Shown piece by piece: positions 17,978 to 26,504 of a stretch of DNA of 64,000 bases. Positions within the stretch are counted from its first letter, which is position 1. Each line of letters begins with the position of its first letter. The DNA comes from Burkholderia sp. (lineage in GTDB: Bacteria > Pseudomonadota > Gammaproteobacteria > Burkholderiales > Burkholderiaceae), in the NCBI GenBank assembly GCA_031253835.1, contig JAIRVP010000032.1, forward strand, positions 91,354 to 155,353. Direction: 5' to 3'. The notes beneath the pieces are model-generated. The model worked only from the letters and a program-made list of their open reading frames with translations. It was not told the origin of the DNA and ran no database searches. The position numbers and the translations under genes were made by a program.

Positions 17978-17997
17978 AAAAGCCGATTTCAGCTTTT
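17978..17997. terminator. Small stem-loop between permease and SfnB-like genes
   Basis: AAAAGC and GCTTTT flank an 8-base loop in the 150-base gap between the permease stop and the SfnB-like start. It could attenuate transcription after the ABC genes or shield the 3' end. The stem is short (6 bp). Confidence 0.3.
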
Positions 17998-18037
17998 GTT
18001 ATGCGCGCGCCGGGAATGGTCGGGCGCAGCCACTATG

Positions 18038-18925
18038 TCAGTGCTGGATGCCCCAGCGACGCACGGTCACGCGTTCGAGCGTGTCGAACACGAGGTGCTC
18101 GACGAGCAGGCCGATCACGATGACGGCCGCCAGGCCCGCGAACACGCGGTCGGTATACAGCTCGTTGCGGTTCTGGAAGATGTACCAGCCGAGCCCGCCC
18201 TGCCCGGCGCTTGCACCGAACACGAGCTCGGCCGCGATCAGCGTGCGCCACGCGAATGCCCAGCCGACGCGCAGGCCCGACAGGATCGACGGCAGCGCGG
18301 CCGGCACGAGGATCAGCGCGATCTGGCGCAGGCCCGTGAGGCCGTAGTTGCGCCCGGCCATCTTCAGCGTGGCCGGCACGCCCGCGAAGCCGGTGTACAT
18401 GCTGAGCGCGAGCGGCCACAGCACCGCATGCACGAGCACGAACAGCAGGCTGCCGGTGCCGAGCCCGAACCACAGCAGCGCGATCGGCAGCAACGCGATC
18501 GACGGCAGCGGATTGAACATCGACGTGAGCATCGTCAGCAGGTCGCGGCCGATGCGCGTCGACACCGCGAGCGACGTCAGCACGAATGCGAAAAACACGC
18601 CGAGCGCGTAGCCGCGCAGCAGCACCGACATCGAGATGCCCGTCTTGACGAGCAGTTCGCCCGACTCGATGCCCTGCACGAAGGCAGCCAGCGTTGCGCC
18701 GAAGGTCGGCACGAGCAGGTCGTTCGCGACGATGCGCGCGACAATTTCCCACGCGGCGATCAGCACGAGCGCGATCACGCCGCGACGAAACCATCCGGCA
18801 TCGACGATGCGGCGCAACAGCGGCGCCGGCGCCGCGCGTTCGGCATCGGGCAGCGGGTCGAGCGTGCGTACGTACTCGGCGCGAACGGGCGGCAACGGCG
18901 CCAGGGCCGGGTCGATCGTGCTCAT
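18038..18925 (-). CDS. ABC transporter permease, SsuC/TauC type
   Basis: A 295-aa inner-membrane protein with about six transmembrane segments (for example GVIALVLIAAWEIVARIVA, ALGVFFAFVLTSLAV, SLLFVLVHAVLWPLALSMY). The EAA loop, which contacts the ATPase, is seen as AGRNYGLTGLRQIALILVPAALP. The family imports sulfonates, taurine or related anions. Its ATG (18925) overlaps the end of the ATPase gene by 4 bases, showing translational coupling. It works with the adjacent ATPase and binding protein. Confidence 0.93.
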   Translation of the reverse strand: MSTIDPALAPLPPVRAEYVRTLDPLPDAERAAPAPLLRRIVDAGWFRRGVIALVLIAAWEIVARIVANDLLVPTFGATLAAFVQGIESGELLVKTGISMSVLLRGYALGVFFAFVLTSLAVSTRIGRDLLTMLTSMFNPLPSIALLPIALLWFGLGTGSLLFVLVHAVLWPLALSMYTGFAGVPATLKMAGRNYGLTGLRQIALILVPAALPSILSGLRVGWAFAWRTLIAAELVFGASAGQGGLGWYIFQNRNELYTDRVFAGLAAVIVIGLLVEHLVFDTLERVTVRRWGIQH

Positions 18926-19833
18926 GATGCGGCCTCCTCCGTCGCCTGCGCGCGCGTCGCATCGGTATCGAACAGCAGGTGGTGAATCCGCGCGACGTTG
19001 TCACGGAAGTCGCCGGTATCGACGCTGTCGAGCGAATGTTCGTGACTGTTGAGTTCCGCGCGTACGCGGCCCGGATGCGGCGACAGCAGCAGGATCCGGT
19101 TGCCGACGACGAGCGCCTCCTCGATCGAATGCGTGACGAACAGCAGCGTGAAGCGGAACTCGTCCCACAACCGCAGCAGTTCCTCCTGCATCTTGCGGCG
19201 CGTAAGCGCATCGAGCGCGGCGAACGGTTCGTCCATCAACAGCACGCGCGGCTGCATCGCGAGCGCGCGTGCGATCGCGACACGCTGCTTCATGCCGCCC
19301 GACAGCGTGTGCGGATACGCATCGGCGAATGCGCTCAGGCCGACCTTGTCGAGATAGTGCAGCGCGCGCTCGCGCGCAGCGGCACGCGACAGGTTCGCGG
19401 CGGCGCGCACCGGAAACGCGACGTTCTCGACGACCGTCTTCCACGGCGGCAACTGGTCGAACTCCTGGAACACCACGACCCGATCGGGACCCGGCCCGCG
19501 TACGGGCTTGCCGTCGAGCGCGATCGAACCGGACACGGGCTCGATGAATCCGGCAACCGCCTTCAGCAGCGTCGACTTCCCGCACCCCGACGGGCCGAGC
19601 AGCACGAAGCGGTCGCTGCCGTACACGTCGAAGCTCACGTCGTGGGTCGCGCGAACGATCCGCGAGCCGCTCCGGTATTCGAGGTTCACGCGGTCGATGG
19701 CCAGCAGGCGTTCGCTGTGCGCGCCGGCCTGCGCGGCATCCATGCCGGACCGGCCGGCAACACGCGCGTCGGGTGACGCACTGCGGCGCGCCGCATACGG
19801 CGGCAGCCAGGTTCGGAGAGAAGTGGCGTTCAC
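18922..19833 (-). CDS. ABC transporter ATP-binding protein, SsuB/TauB type
   Basis: A 303-aa ATPase. Walker A is LLGPSGCGKSTLLKA, the Q-loop is VFQEFDQLPPWKT, the signature is TLSGGMKQRVAIARALA, Walker B is VLLMDEPFAALDA, and the H-loop is LFVTHSIEEAL. The Q-loop pattern (FQE..LLPW) is typical for the nitrate/sulfonate/taurine group. A GTG at 19833 preceded by AAGAGA at 7-base spacing is taken as start; ATG 19743 is the alternative and would drop 30 residues that carry no domain. The 3' end overlaps the permease start. Confidence 0.92.
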   Translation of the reverse strand: MNATSLRTWLPPYAARRSASPDARVAGRSGMDAAQAGAHSERLLAIDRVNLEYRSGSRIVRATHDVSFDVYGSDRFVLLGPSGCGKSTLLKAVAGFIEPVSGSIALDGKPVRGPGPDRVVVFQEFDQLPPWKTVVENVAFPVRAAANLSRAAARERALHYLDKVGLSAFADAYPHTLSGGMKQRVAIARALAMQPRVLLMDEPFAALDALTRRKMQEELLRLWDEFRFTLLFVTHSIEEALVVGNRILLLSPHPGRVRAELNSHEHSLDSVDTGDFRDNVARIHHLLFDTDATRAQATEEAAS

Positions 19834-19960
19834 GATCGAATCTCTTGCGGGAAAAACATCAACATACGGCCGGGCGCCATGCAGACCAACCATCGATTGC
19901 ACCTATCGAAACCGCGCCGACGCATAAGCGCCGATCGCGGCGTCGAAGCGTCGGCATCGC

Positions 19961-20992
19961 TCAACTGCCGCCGGCAGTCGCCGGATCGTCGAAGAAGTAG
20001 TCGCGCCACGACTTCGGTTCGTTGCGGATCGCGCCGGTGCGATGCATGAACTGCGCGAGCGCAAGCGTGTTCTGCGGTGCGATCTTGAATTGCACCTGAG
20101 GATTGCGCAAGATCTTCAGCAGCAACGCGCGATCGATCTTCGATGCATTCACGCGAATGTAGGTATCGGCCGCGCGCTCGGGGTCGGCAGCGATCTGCCG
20201 CGCGGCGTCGGCCAGCGCAGCGACGAACGCGCGATAGGTCTTCGGGTTGTCGTTGCGGAATTTCTCCGTCGCGTACAGCACCGTCGCGGAGCTCGGGCCG
20301 CCGAGCACGTCATAGGAATTCAGCACGATGTGCGCGTTCGGGTTGCCGGCGAGTTCCTGCTCCTGGAACGGCGGATTGCCGAAGTGGCCGGTGATCACGC
20401 TGCTGTTCGCGAGAATCGCGGCCGTCGCATCGGGGTGCGGAATCGCCTGCGTGAGCGCATCGAGCTTGTCGAACTGCTTGTCGCCCCACTGCTTCGCGGC
20501 CGCGTACTGCAGCACGCGCGACTGCACCGAGACACCGACTGCCGGCACCGCGATGCGGTCCTTCGCACCGAGGTCGGCGATCGTCTTCACGTTCGGATTG
20601 CTGCTGACGAGGTAGTACGGGAAATTGCCGAGCGACGCGACGCCCTTGACGTTCTGCCGGCCGCGCGTGCGGTCCCACACGGTCAGCAGCGGCCCGACGC
20701 CCGCACCGGCGACGTCGACCGCGCCCGACAGCAGCGCGTCGTTCACGGCCGCGCCGCCCGACAGCCGCACCCAGTCGACCTTGATGTCGAGGCCGGCCTT
20801 GCGCCCCTCCTTTTCAATCAGTTGCTGGTCGCGCGCGACGTTCAGCATCAGGTAGACGACGCCGAACTGCTCGGCGATGCGGATGCGGCCCTCCGCGTGC
20901 GCGGCTTGCGGGATGACCGCGCCGGCAAGCGCAAGCGCGGCGGTAAGCGTGGCCGCCAGCGCGCGGCGCGCCGGCAAGAACGAAAACGACAT
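19961..20992 (-). CDS. ABC transporter substrate-binding protein, SsuA/TauA type
   Basis: A 343-aa exported protein. The signal peptide ends at QAAHAEG. The mature part shows IRIAEQFGVVYLMLNVARDQQ, GAVDVAGAGVGPLLTVWDR, IADLGAKDRIAVPAVGVS and IPHPDATAAILANSSVITGHF, the pattern of sulfonate/taurine binders. It lies between the TauD-like gene and the ATPase on the same strand and is the natural partner of this ABC system. It is distinct from the second SsuA-type protein at 12.2-13.2 kb. Confidence 0.92.
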   Translation of the reverse strand: MSFSFLPARRALAATLTAALALAGAVIPQAAHAEGRIRIAEQFGVVYLMLNVARDQQLIEKEGRKAGLDIKVDWVRLSGGAAVNDALLSGAVDVAGAGVGPLLTVWDRTRGRQNVKGVASLGNFPYYLVSSNPNVKTIADLGAKDRIAVPAVGVSVQSRVLQYAAAKQWGDKQFDKLDALTQAIPHPDATAAILANSSVITGHFGNPPFQEQELAGNPNAHIVLNSYDVLGGPSSATVLYATEKFRNDNPKTYRAFVAALADAARQIAADPERAADTYIRVNASKIDRALLLKILRNPQVQFKIAPQNTLALAQFMHRTGAIRNEPKSWRDYFFDDPATAGGS

Positions 20993-21038
20993 CGGAACTC
21001 CGGTCAGGATGGGGCGAATGAATGACGCGGCACGCGGC

Positions 21039-21968
21039 TCAGAAAGGCGCGTCGCCTTCGATCGTCGTGCGGAACAGCTTGCGGCGCAGGTGGTCGGGCG
21101 TGCCGGCGGCGAGATGCATCAGCGAGCGGTTGTCCCAGAACACGAGGTCGTGCTCGCGCCACGCGTGCCGATACAGGTGTTCGGCGCGCACGCTGTGCGC
21201 GAACAGCGCGTCGAGCAGCGCACGGCTTTCGTCGTCGGGCAGCCCGACGATGCGCGTCGTGAAATGCTCGCTGACGAACAGCGCCTTGCGGCCGGTTTCC
21301 GGATGCGTGCGCACGACCGGGTGGACCACCGCGGCCACCTGGGCGATCTGCTCGGGCGACAGGTTCGGCCGCCACGGGCTGCGCGCCTGCAGCTCCGCAT
21401 AGCGCGCGAGATACGTGTGCTCGGCGCGCCGCCCTTCGATCGCACGGCGCAAGTGGGCCGGCAGCGTGTCCCACGCGACGTGCATGTTCGCGAACAGCGT
21501 GTCGCCGCCTTCCGCCGGTAGCTCCTGCGCGTGCAGCAGCGAGCCCAGGCTCGGCTTTTCCTTGTACGACAGGTCGGAGTGCCAGAAATGGCCGGCGTCG
21601 CCGAGCCCGACCGGCTTGCCGTGCTCGACGATGTTCGACACGATCAGCACTTCCGGATGCCCGGCGAGCGCGAACTGGTGCAGCACGTGGATCTGCAGCG
21701 GGCCGAAGCGGCGACTGAACGCGATGTGCTCGTCCGGCGTGATGCGCTGGTCGCGAAACACCAGCACGTGATGGTCGAGATGCGCGCGATGGATGCGTGC
21801 GAAACCGTCGGTATCGAGCGGTTGCGACAGGTCGAGGCCGATCACTTCGGCGCCGAGCGGCCCGTCGAACGGAACGATGTCGAAGCGTTGCTCGGCATCG
21901 CCCGGCTGCCACGCGGGCGGATGCCCGGCGGCAATCGATGCGGCATCGCGGATGGCGGTAGTCGTCAC
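21039..21968 (-). CDS. TauD/TfdA-family Fe(II)/2-oxoglutarate dioxygenase
   Basis: A 309-aa dioxygenase. The iron ligands are seen as HSDLSYKEKPSLGSLL (the HxD pair) and a distal His in DNRSLMHLA. The 2-oxoglutarate-binding Arg is in LRRKLFRTTIEGD. The segment FGPLQIHVLHQFALAGHPE is typical of taurine dioxygenase and alkylsulfatase AtsK. The reaction would hydroxylate the carbon next to sulfur and release sulfite or sulfate. It starts with GTG at 21968 and is first in the leftward sulfur operon, 46 bases before the binding-protein gene. Confidence 0.92.
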   Translation of the reverse strand: MTTTAIRDAASIAAGHPPAWQPGDAEQRFDIVPFDGPLGAEVIGLDLSQPLDTDGFARIHRAHLDHHVLVFRDQRITPDEHIAFSRRFGPLQIHVLHQFALAGHPEVLIVSNIVEHGKPVGLGDAGHFWHSDLSYKEKPSLGSLLHAQELPAEGGDTLFANMHVAWDTLPAHLRRAIEGRRAEHTYLARYAELQARSPWRPNLSPEQIAQVAAVVHPVVRTHPETGRKALFVSEHFTTRIVGLPDDESRALLDALFAHSVRAEHLYRHAWREHDLVFWDNRSLMHLAAGTPDHLRRKLFRTTIEGDAPF

Positions 21969-22117
21969 GGCACGGCCCCTGATTCGGTCAAAACGCGAAT
22001 CTACGAGTGCGTGCCGGACTGCGTCAACGAAGCGATTCGGATACGTTTATCTGCTGCGGCGATAAAGATCGCTGCTCGCGCATACGGCCCGGCGGCACGT
22101 GGCTGTGCCCGCGCCGC

Positions 22118-23359
22118 TCAGGATTCCGTCGGCGAGTCCGGCACCCGTGCGATGCCGTCGGGATAGCGGAGCTCGATCGCCCCGTGCCGGTCGCGAATGC
22201 CCATCGGCGGCACGGCCTCCACGCTCGCGCGGTCGACGCCTTCGCACACGGCCAGGTTCGTGTTGGTACGGTAGTAGACGCGCTGGTCGTCGACGGCGAA
22301 CGACCAGTTCAGGAAACGCAGGCTTGGGGCATCGATCCCCGGCAACGGCTTGCGGTAATTCTGCCCCCACAGCACGTGCCCGTCCGCATCGATCAGCATG
22401 TCGTGAAAGACGCCGCGCGCCGTTTCAACGTCGACGCGCCCCGGCTTCGTTACGATCTTGCCGTCGTAAAGAATCTGCGCGCCGAGCCGCGCATACCGGT
22501 AGCCGAGGCCGACCACCCCGGCCGGATCGTCGATCCCGCGCTTGCGCACGCCGGCACAGAACAGGTGCTTCGCATCCCGCGCATACGCGCCGCCGATAGG
22601 CGTGAGGCTGGCCACGTCGGCCTTGACCACGGTCAGGTGGCACTGACCGCGATCGGGATCGTGAACGTCGCGATCGAAGTAGTAAGCCTGCCGTGCATCG
22701 CGGTACCAGTCGCCGCCGAGCGCTTCCAGCGTGGCCGCCTCGCCGTCGGCAATGAGCCCCTCGCGTGCGTCGTCGTAGCGGGACGCGGCGTCGGCCGCGT
22801 AGTAGCGCAGGCCCGCTGCATCGACCGCGAAGTTGTCGACCAGGTGCCGGAAGCTGCCGAGGTCGAAATGATCGAGCGCGTGATAGCGATGCCCGCTGCC
22901 GACGCGCGCCCATACGCGTTCGCCATCGGTATGGAACGGCCCGCCGAGCGGCGCGAGCGGCTCGGTCCGCGTGTCGCGCCGCTGCCGTGCTTCGGCCTCC
23001 TCGCGGCGCTGCGCTTCGTCGGCATCGTAGATCGCCTGCTGCTCCGGCGTGACCGCCGATGCGTCCAGATGGTTCTGCATGTGCTGTGCATGCAGCGACT
23101 GCACGGTCGCGATGCAGAACACCGCGTGCGGAACCGCGCGCAGATACAGCGCCCAGTCCTCCGCGTCGTTCCGGTAGAACCAGTGCACCGACTCGCCATC
23201 CCAGCCCGCCGGGTCCGTGCGGGCCAGCAACGCGGCTTTGACGTCCTTGACCTTGCCGGGCACGACGAACGTGAGGCTGTAGTCGCTCTTGCCGAAGTCG
23301 TCGAGGCTCTCGTCCTCGAACAGGCTTCGCATCAGTTTTTCGAGCTCTTGTAATGTCAT
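22118..23359 (-). CDS. DKNYY-repeat family protein
   Basis: A 413-aa protein without an obvious signal peptide. The N-terminal 110 residues (MTLQELEKLMRSLFEDESLD onward) are followed by repeated units in which a short aromatic motif recurs: AGLRYYAADAAS, GDWYRDARQAYYFDRD, YARDAKHLFCAG, DDQRVYYRTN. This spacing is typical of DKNYY-family proteins, whose role is unknown. The gene stands alone, leftward, about 150 bases upstream of the TauD-like gene, and may have its own promoter in the 406-base gap before hipB. The ATG at 23359 gives the family-like N-terminus. Confidence 0.7.
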   Translation of the reverse strand: MTLQELEKLMRSLFEDESLDDFGKSDYSLTFVVPGKVKDVKAALLARTDPAGWDGESVHWFYRNDAEDWALYLRAVPHAVFCIATVQSLHAQHMQNHLDASAVTPEQQAIYDADEAQRREEAEARQRRDTRTEPLAPLGGPFHTDGERVWARVGSGHRYHALDHFDLGSFRHLVDNFAVDAAGLRYYAADAASRYDDAREGLIADGEAATLEALGGDWYRDARQAYYFDRDVHDPDRGQCHLTVVKADVASLTPIGGAYARDAKHLFCAGVRKRGIDDPAGVVGLGYRYARLGAQILYDGKIVTKPGRVDVETARGVFHDMLIDADGHVLWGQNYRKPLPGIDAPSLRFLNWSFAVDDQRVYYRTNTNLAVCEGVDRASVEAVPPMGIRDRHGAIELRYPDGIARVPDSPTES

Positions 23360-23578
23360 CGGTTCGTGTCGATCGGGTGACGTGCAACAGGAAGGACAGA
23401 TGTACCGCCGGCATTCTAACCATTCGGCGTGAGTGGCCGCCCGCCTCAGAGCGGAGTTGACGTGAACACGATCCTGTTGCCCGACGCGCTCGGGCACCTC
23501 GGCGTCCCGGAAGCGCGTCTCCACTACGAGGTGTTCGGCCGGGCCTGTTTGCCGAATGACGCGGCGCGTCGGCCACTT

Positions 23579-23598
23579 TCGTATCCGTACGGGTACGA
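23579..23598. promoter_or_regulatory. HipB operator candidate 1 (TATCC/GGGTA palindrome)
   Basis: TCGTATCCGTACGGGTACGA is a palindrome with one mismatched pair. It resembles the TATCC-spacer-GGATA type recognised by HipB but with a shorter 4-base spacer. It lies about 170-190 bases upstream of hipB. A weaker relative, TCGTTCCCGCTCGGAATCGA, is at 23629-23648. Confidence 0.5.
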
Positions 23599-23677
23599 TC
23601 CATTCATCGGCCCCGATTTTTCCCGCCCTCGTTCCCGCTCGGAATCGAAACGATCGCTTCGCTGATCATGTGGCATT

Positions 23678-23699
23678 TTCGTTTCCATACGGATACGAA
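23678..23699. promoter_or_regulatory. HipB operator candidate 2
   Basis: The site reads TTCGTTTCC-ATAC-GGATACGAA, an interrupted palindrome with TTCGT/ACGAA ends and TCC/GGA cores, closely matching candidate 1 in half-site sequence. It lies about 70-90 bases before the hipB ATG. Confidence 0.5.
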
Positions 23700-23731
23700 C
23701 GGATGCCTCCCACCCGGAAGTTGTGCAATAC

Positions 23732-23751
23732 TGTTCCCGCTCAGATACGAA
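23732..23751. promoter_or_regulatory. HipB operator candidate 3, overlapping the promoter-proximal region
   Basis: TGTTCCCGCTCAGATACGAA shares GTTCCCGCTC with the 23629 site and ends in the same ATACGAA half. It lies 15-35 bases before the hipB ATG, so bound HipB would block transcription or initiation. Repeated half-sites in 170 bases suggest cooperative autorepression. Confidence 0.4.
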
Positions 23752-23765
23752 GCACGGAGAACGTC

Positions 23766-24050
23766 ATGTCGGAAACCCGGTCCGTCAACACGATCGGTGC
23801 ACTTGCCAACCTGATCCGCGCGGCGCGGCTCCAGCAGGGGTTCACGCGCGACGAGCTCGCGAACGCCACGGGGCTCTCGCCGAAGTTCATCAGCCAGGTG
23901 GAAGCCGGGAAACCGACCGCGCAGATCGGCAAGGTGCTGCTGCTGCTCGGCGAGCTGGGCGTCAGCCTGCTCGCGCAATCGTCGATCGAGATTTCGGCCG
24001 AAAACGTGCTCAAGGCCGCACAACGCCGCAGGAGCCGACATGGCGACTAG
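23766..24050 (+). CDS. hipB: HipB-type antitoxin (XRE family HTH)
   Basis: A 94-aa DNA-binding protein. The helix-turn-helix is LANLIRAARLQQGFTRDELA followed by LSPKFISQVEAGKPTAQIG. The tail ends in a basic RRRSRHGD. HipB neutralises the HipA kinase by complex formation and represses its own operon. The ATG at 23766 follows ACGGAGAACGTC. It overlaps hipA by 11 bases, which is typical for the pair. Operator-like palindromes fill the upstream 190 bases. Confidence 0.9.
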   Translation: MSETRSVNTIGALANLIRAARLQQGFTRDELANATGLSPKFISQVEAGKPTAQIGKVLLLLGELGVSLLAQSSIEISAENVLKAAQRRRSRHGD

Positions 24051-25350
24051 AACGCTGATCGCCTCCGCGAACGGGCTGCGCATGGGCAGGCTGACCGACG
24101 ACCGGGGCGTCTGGTCGTTTACGTACGACGCGCAGTGGCTCGCATCGCCCCTGGCGTACCCGCTGTCGCCCGCCTTCGCATTACGCGCCGACACCTTCAC
24201 CGACGACTCGACCGATCGCCCGGTCCAGTGGTTCTTCGACAACCTGCTGCCGGAAGAAGGCATGCGTACCTCGCTTGCGCGCGAGGCGAAAGTCGACGCG
24301 GCCGATGCATGGGGCCTGCTTGCCTACTTCGGGCGCGAATCGGCTGGTGCACTTACGCTGCTGGCCGACGGCGAACAGGAAGCCGCAGGCAGCACGCAAC
24401 CGCTTCCGCTCGACGAACTCGAGCGCCGCATCCAGGCGATGCCCGAACGCGCGCTGACGGCCACCGCACCCAAGCGCATGTCGGCGGCCGGCGCGCAGCA
24501 GAAGCTGCTGCTGATCCTGCGCGGCGATGCGCCGGACTACACGCTGTTCGAACCGGTCGGCAGCGAGCCGTCGATGCATCTGCTGAAACCGGACATGCGC
24601 GCCGCCGGCTACCCGCACTCGGCGATCAACGAATTTTTCTGCATGAAGCTCGCGAAGCGGATGGGCCTCGACGTTCCGGACGTCCATTTCCTGCGTGCGC
24701 CGTCCGCGTGCTACGTGATCGACCGCTTCGACCGCGATACCGCGTCGGAGCCGGCCGGGCGCCTGCACACGATCGACGCGATGCAGTTGCTGAACTACGA
24801 TCGCGGCTTCAAGTACCAGCGCGCGAACGCGCACGAGCTCGGCCGCGCGATCGGGCGGACCAGCACGCGCGCACTCGCGCGCCTGTCGGTATTCCGCTGG
24901 ACGATCTTCAACGTGGTGGTCGGCAACGGCGACGCCCACCTGAAGAACCTGTCGTTCTTCGTCGATGCGCGCGGCTACCGGCTCGCGCCGTTCTACGACA
25001 TCGTCAGCACGGTCGTCTATCACACGCCCACGCACCGCCCCGACCATCGCGGCGATCACTGGCCCCACTGCGAACTGACGATGCCGCTCGGCACCGCGAC
25101 GCGGTTCGCCGACATCGACACGGACGCGCTGGTCGCGTTCGGCGGCGCGCTCGGGCTCAGGGAAAAGGCGGCCGAAAGCGAGCTGCAGCGCTTTCTCGAG
25201 CCGCTCGAGCGCAGCGTCGCGCACACGCTCGACGAAGTGCGCGAGATCGCCCGCCCCGATGCCGGGGAAATCCGGCTGCTGAACTCGATCGTCGCGATGC
25301 CGATCGCGGAAATGGGCGCCGCGCTTCGAAAGGCCGCCACGCGCGAGTAG
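24040..25350 (+). CDS. hipA: HipA-type Ser/Thr kinase toxin
   Basis: A 436-aa HipA. The N-terminal subdomain has PVQWFFDNLLPEEGMRTSLA. The Gly-rich ATP loop region is MSAAGAQQKLLLIL, where the usual SISGVQ is SAAGAQ. The kinase core has YVIDRFDRD, the catalytic loop VVGNGDAHLKNLSFF (the NxDxHxKN signature) and the metal-binding APFYDIVST. In E. coli this family phosphorylates glutamyl-tRNA synthetase and induces persistence; family members elsewhere hit other tRNA synthetases. All key kinase residues visible here are intact, so the toxin should be active. AGGAG precedes the ATG. Confidence 0.93.
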   Translation: MATRTLIASANGLRMGRLTDDRGVWSFTYDAQWLASPLAYPLSPAFALRADTFTDDSTDRPVQWFFDNLLPEEGMRTSLAREAKVDAADAWGLLAYFGRESAGALTLLADGEQEAAGSTQPLPLDELERRIQAMPERALTATAPKRMSAAGAQQKLLLILRGDAPDYTLFEPVGSEPSMHLLKPDMRAAGYPHSAINEFFCMKLAKRMGLDVPDVHFLRAPSACYVIDRFDRDTASEPAGRLHTIDAMQLLNYDRGFKYQRANAHELGRAIGRTSTRALARLSVFRWTIFNVVVGNGDAHLKNLSFFVDARGYRLAPFYDIVSTVVYHTPTHRPDHRGDHWPHCELTMPLGTATRFADIDTDALVAFGGALGLREKAAESELQRFLEPLERSVAHTLDEVREIARPDAGEIRLLNSIVAMPIAEMGAALRKAATRE

Positions 25351-25399
25351 CGCGCCGCCGCCGATATCCGCACGCTCCCCGAGCGCGTCGACGCGGGTG

Positions 25400-26365
25400 T
25401 CAGCGGCGCGCCGCAAAGGCATCGACCCCCGTCAACGCTGCGGACCACGTCCACAGACGTGCAGCCTCCTGCGGATCGATCGCGTGCGGCCGCACGCCCG
25501 ATTCCTCGTTGCCGCGCGTCACCGCCGCGACGTCGCAATCCTCGCAGTAAACGCCGCCGATGTCGGCAAGGCACGGCGCCGTGGCCGCCCACACCTGCGT
25601 CGCCGCTCCCTGCGCCGGCGTCTTGAAAGTCGGGTCGATCGGCACACCGTGCGCGTCCACCCAGCCCTGCGCCATCATCTCTTCGAGCGTGAGATGACGC
25701 TGCAGCGGCGTCGCGATCTTGCCCGGATGCAGCGAGTAGGCGCGGACGCCAAACCGCGCGCCCAGCGCGTCGAGTTGTACCGCGAACAGCGCATTGGCGG
25801 TCTTCGATTGCCCGTAGGCCAGCCATTTGTCGTAGCCGTGAACGAACTGCATGTCATCCCGGCGAATCGGCGAGAGCCGGTGCCCGAGCGACGACACCGC
25901 GACCACGCGGGCGCCGTGACCGTGCGCGAGTACAGGCCACAGCCGGTTGACGAGCGCGTAGTGGCCGAGGTGATTGACGGCCATCTGCGCTTCCCAGCCG
26001 TCGCCGACACGCGTTTCGGGGCACGCCATGATGCCCGCGCTGTTGATGACGATATGCACGTCGCGCCGCGTGTCGACGAACCGCGCGGCGAAGGCGGCCA
26101 CGCTCGCGAGATCGCCGAGGTCGAGTGCCGCAGCCTCCGCGCCGGCGATGCCGCGCGTCGCGTCGCGTGCGGCTTCTACGCTCCGCGCGCCGACGACGAC
26201 GTTCGCGCCGGCCTGTGCCAGTGCACGTGTCGTTTCGAGGCCGAGACCCGAATGGCCGCCCGTGACGATGGCCGTCTTGCCGCGAAGATCGAGACCGGCC
26301 AGTACGTCGCTCGCCGTCGATGCGGCGCCGAATCCGGATTGAAGGGGGTGTTGCCTGCTCGTCAT
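25400..26365 (-). CDS. Short-chain dehydrogenase/reductase
   Basis: A 321-aa extended-N-terminus SDR. The nucleotide-binding motif is KTAIVTGGHSGLGLETTRAL. Then come NSAGIM, the Ser in VVAVSSLGH and the catalytic YGQSKTANALF (YxxxK). This pattern is that of WW-domain-oxidoreductase/retinol-dehydrogenase-like bacterial SDRs. The C-terminal part adds CEDCD and ends VDAFAARR. It is divergent from an AraC-family regulator 140 bases away, a common arrangement for a regulated single-enzyme unit. The substrate is unknown. ATG 26365 is chosen over an upstream start ten codons earlier. Confidence 0.9.
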   Translation of the reverse strand: MTSRQHPLQSGFGAASTASDVLAGLDLRGKTAIVTGGHSGLGLETTRALAQAGANVVVGARSVEAARDATRGIAGAEAAALDLGDLASVAAFAARFVDTRRDVHIVINSAGIMACPETRVGDGWEAQMAVNHLGHYALVNRLWPVLAHGHGARVVAVSSLGHRLSPIRRDDMQFVHGYDKWLAYGQSKTANALFAVQLDALGARFGVRAYSLHPGKIATPLQRHLTLEEMMAQGWVDAHGVPIDPTFKTPAQGAATQVWAATAPCLADIGGVYCEDCDVAAVTRGNEESGVRPHAIDPQEAARLWTWSAALTGVDAFAARR

Positions 26366-26504
26366 TGAAGGCTCCAGGAACGATGCGTGCAGCACGCGAC
26401 CGCCCGTCGGTCGCGTCGCGGCACAAGGTCATTCTCCGGCCGCGCATCCGGACTGTGAATGCAATAGAATCCGGTTTTTCGTCGAGATCGTCCGGGAGTT
26501 GCGT

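Noticed and set aside
16694..18985. A 763-codon + strand open frame
   Set aside because: It is antisense to the SfnB-like and permease genes; the composition is Arg/Gln/His-rich and no domain is visible.
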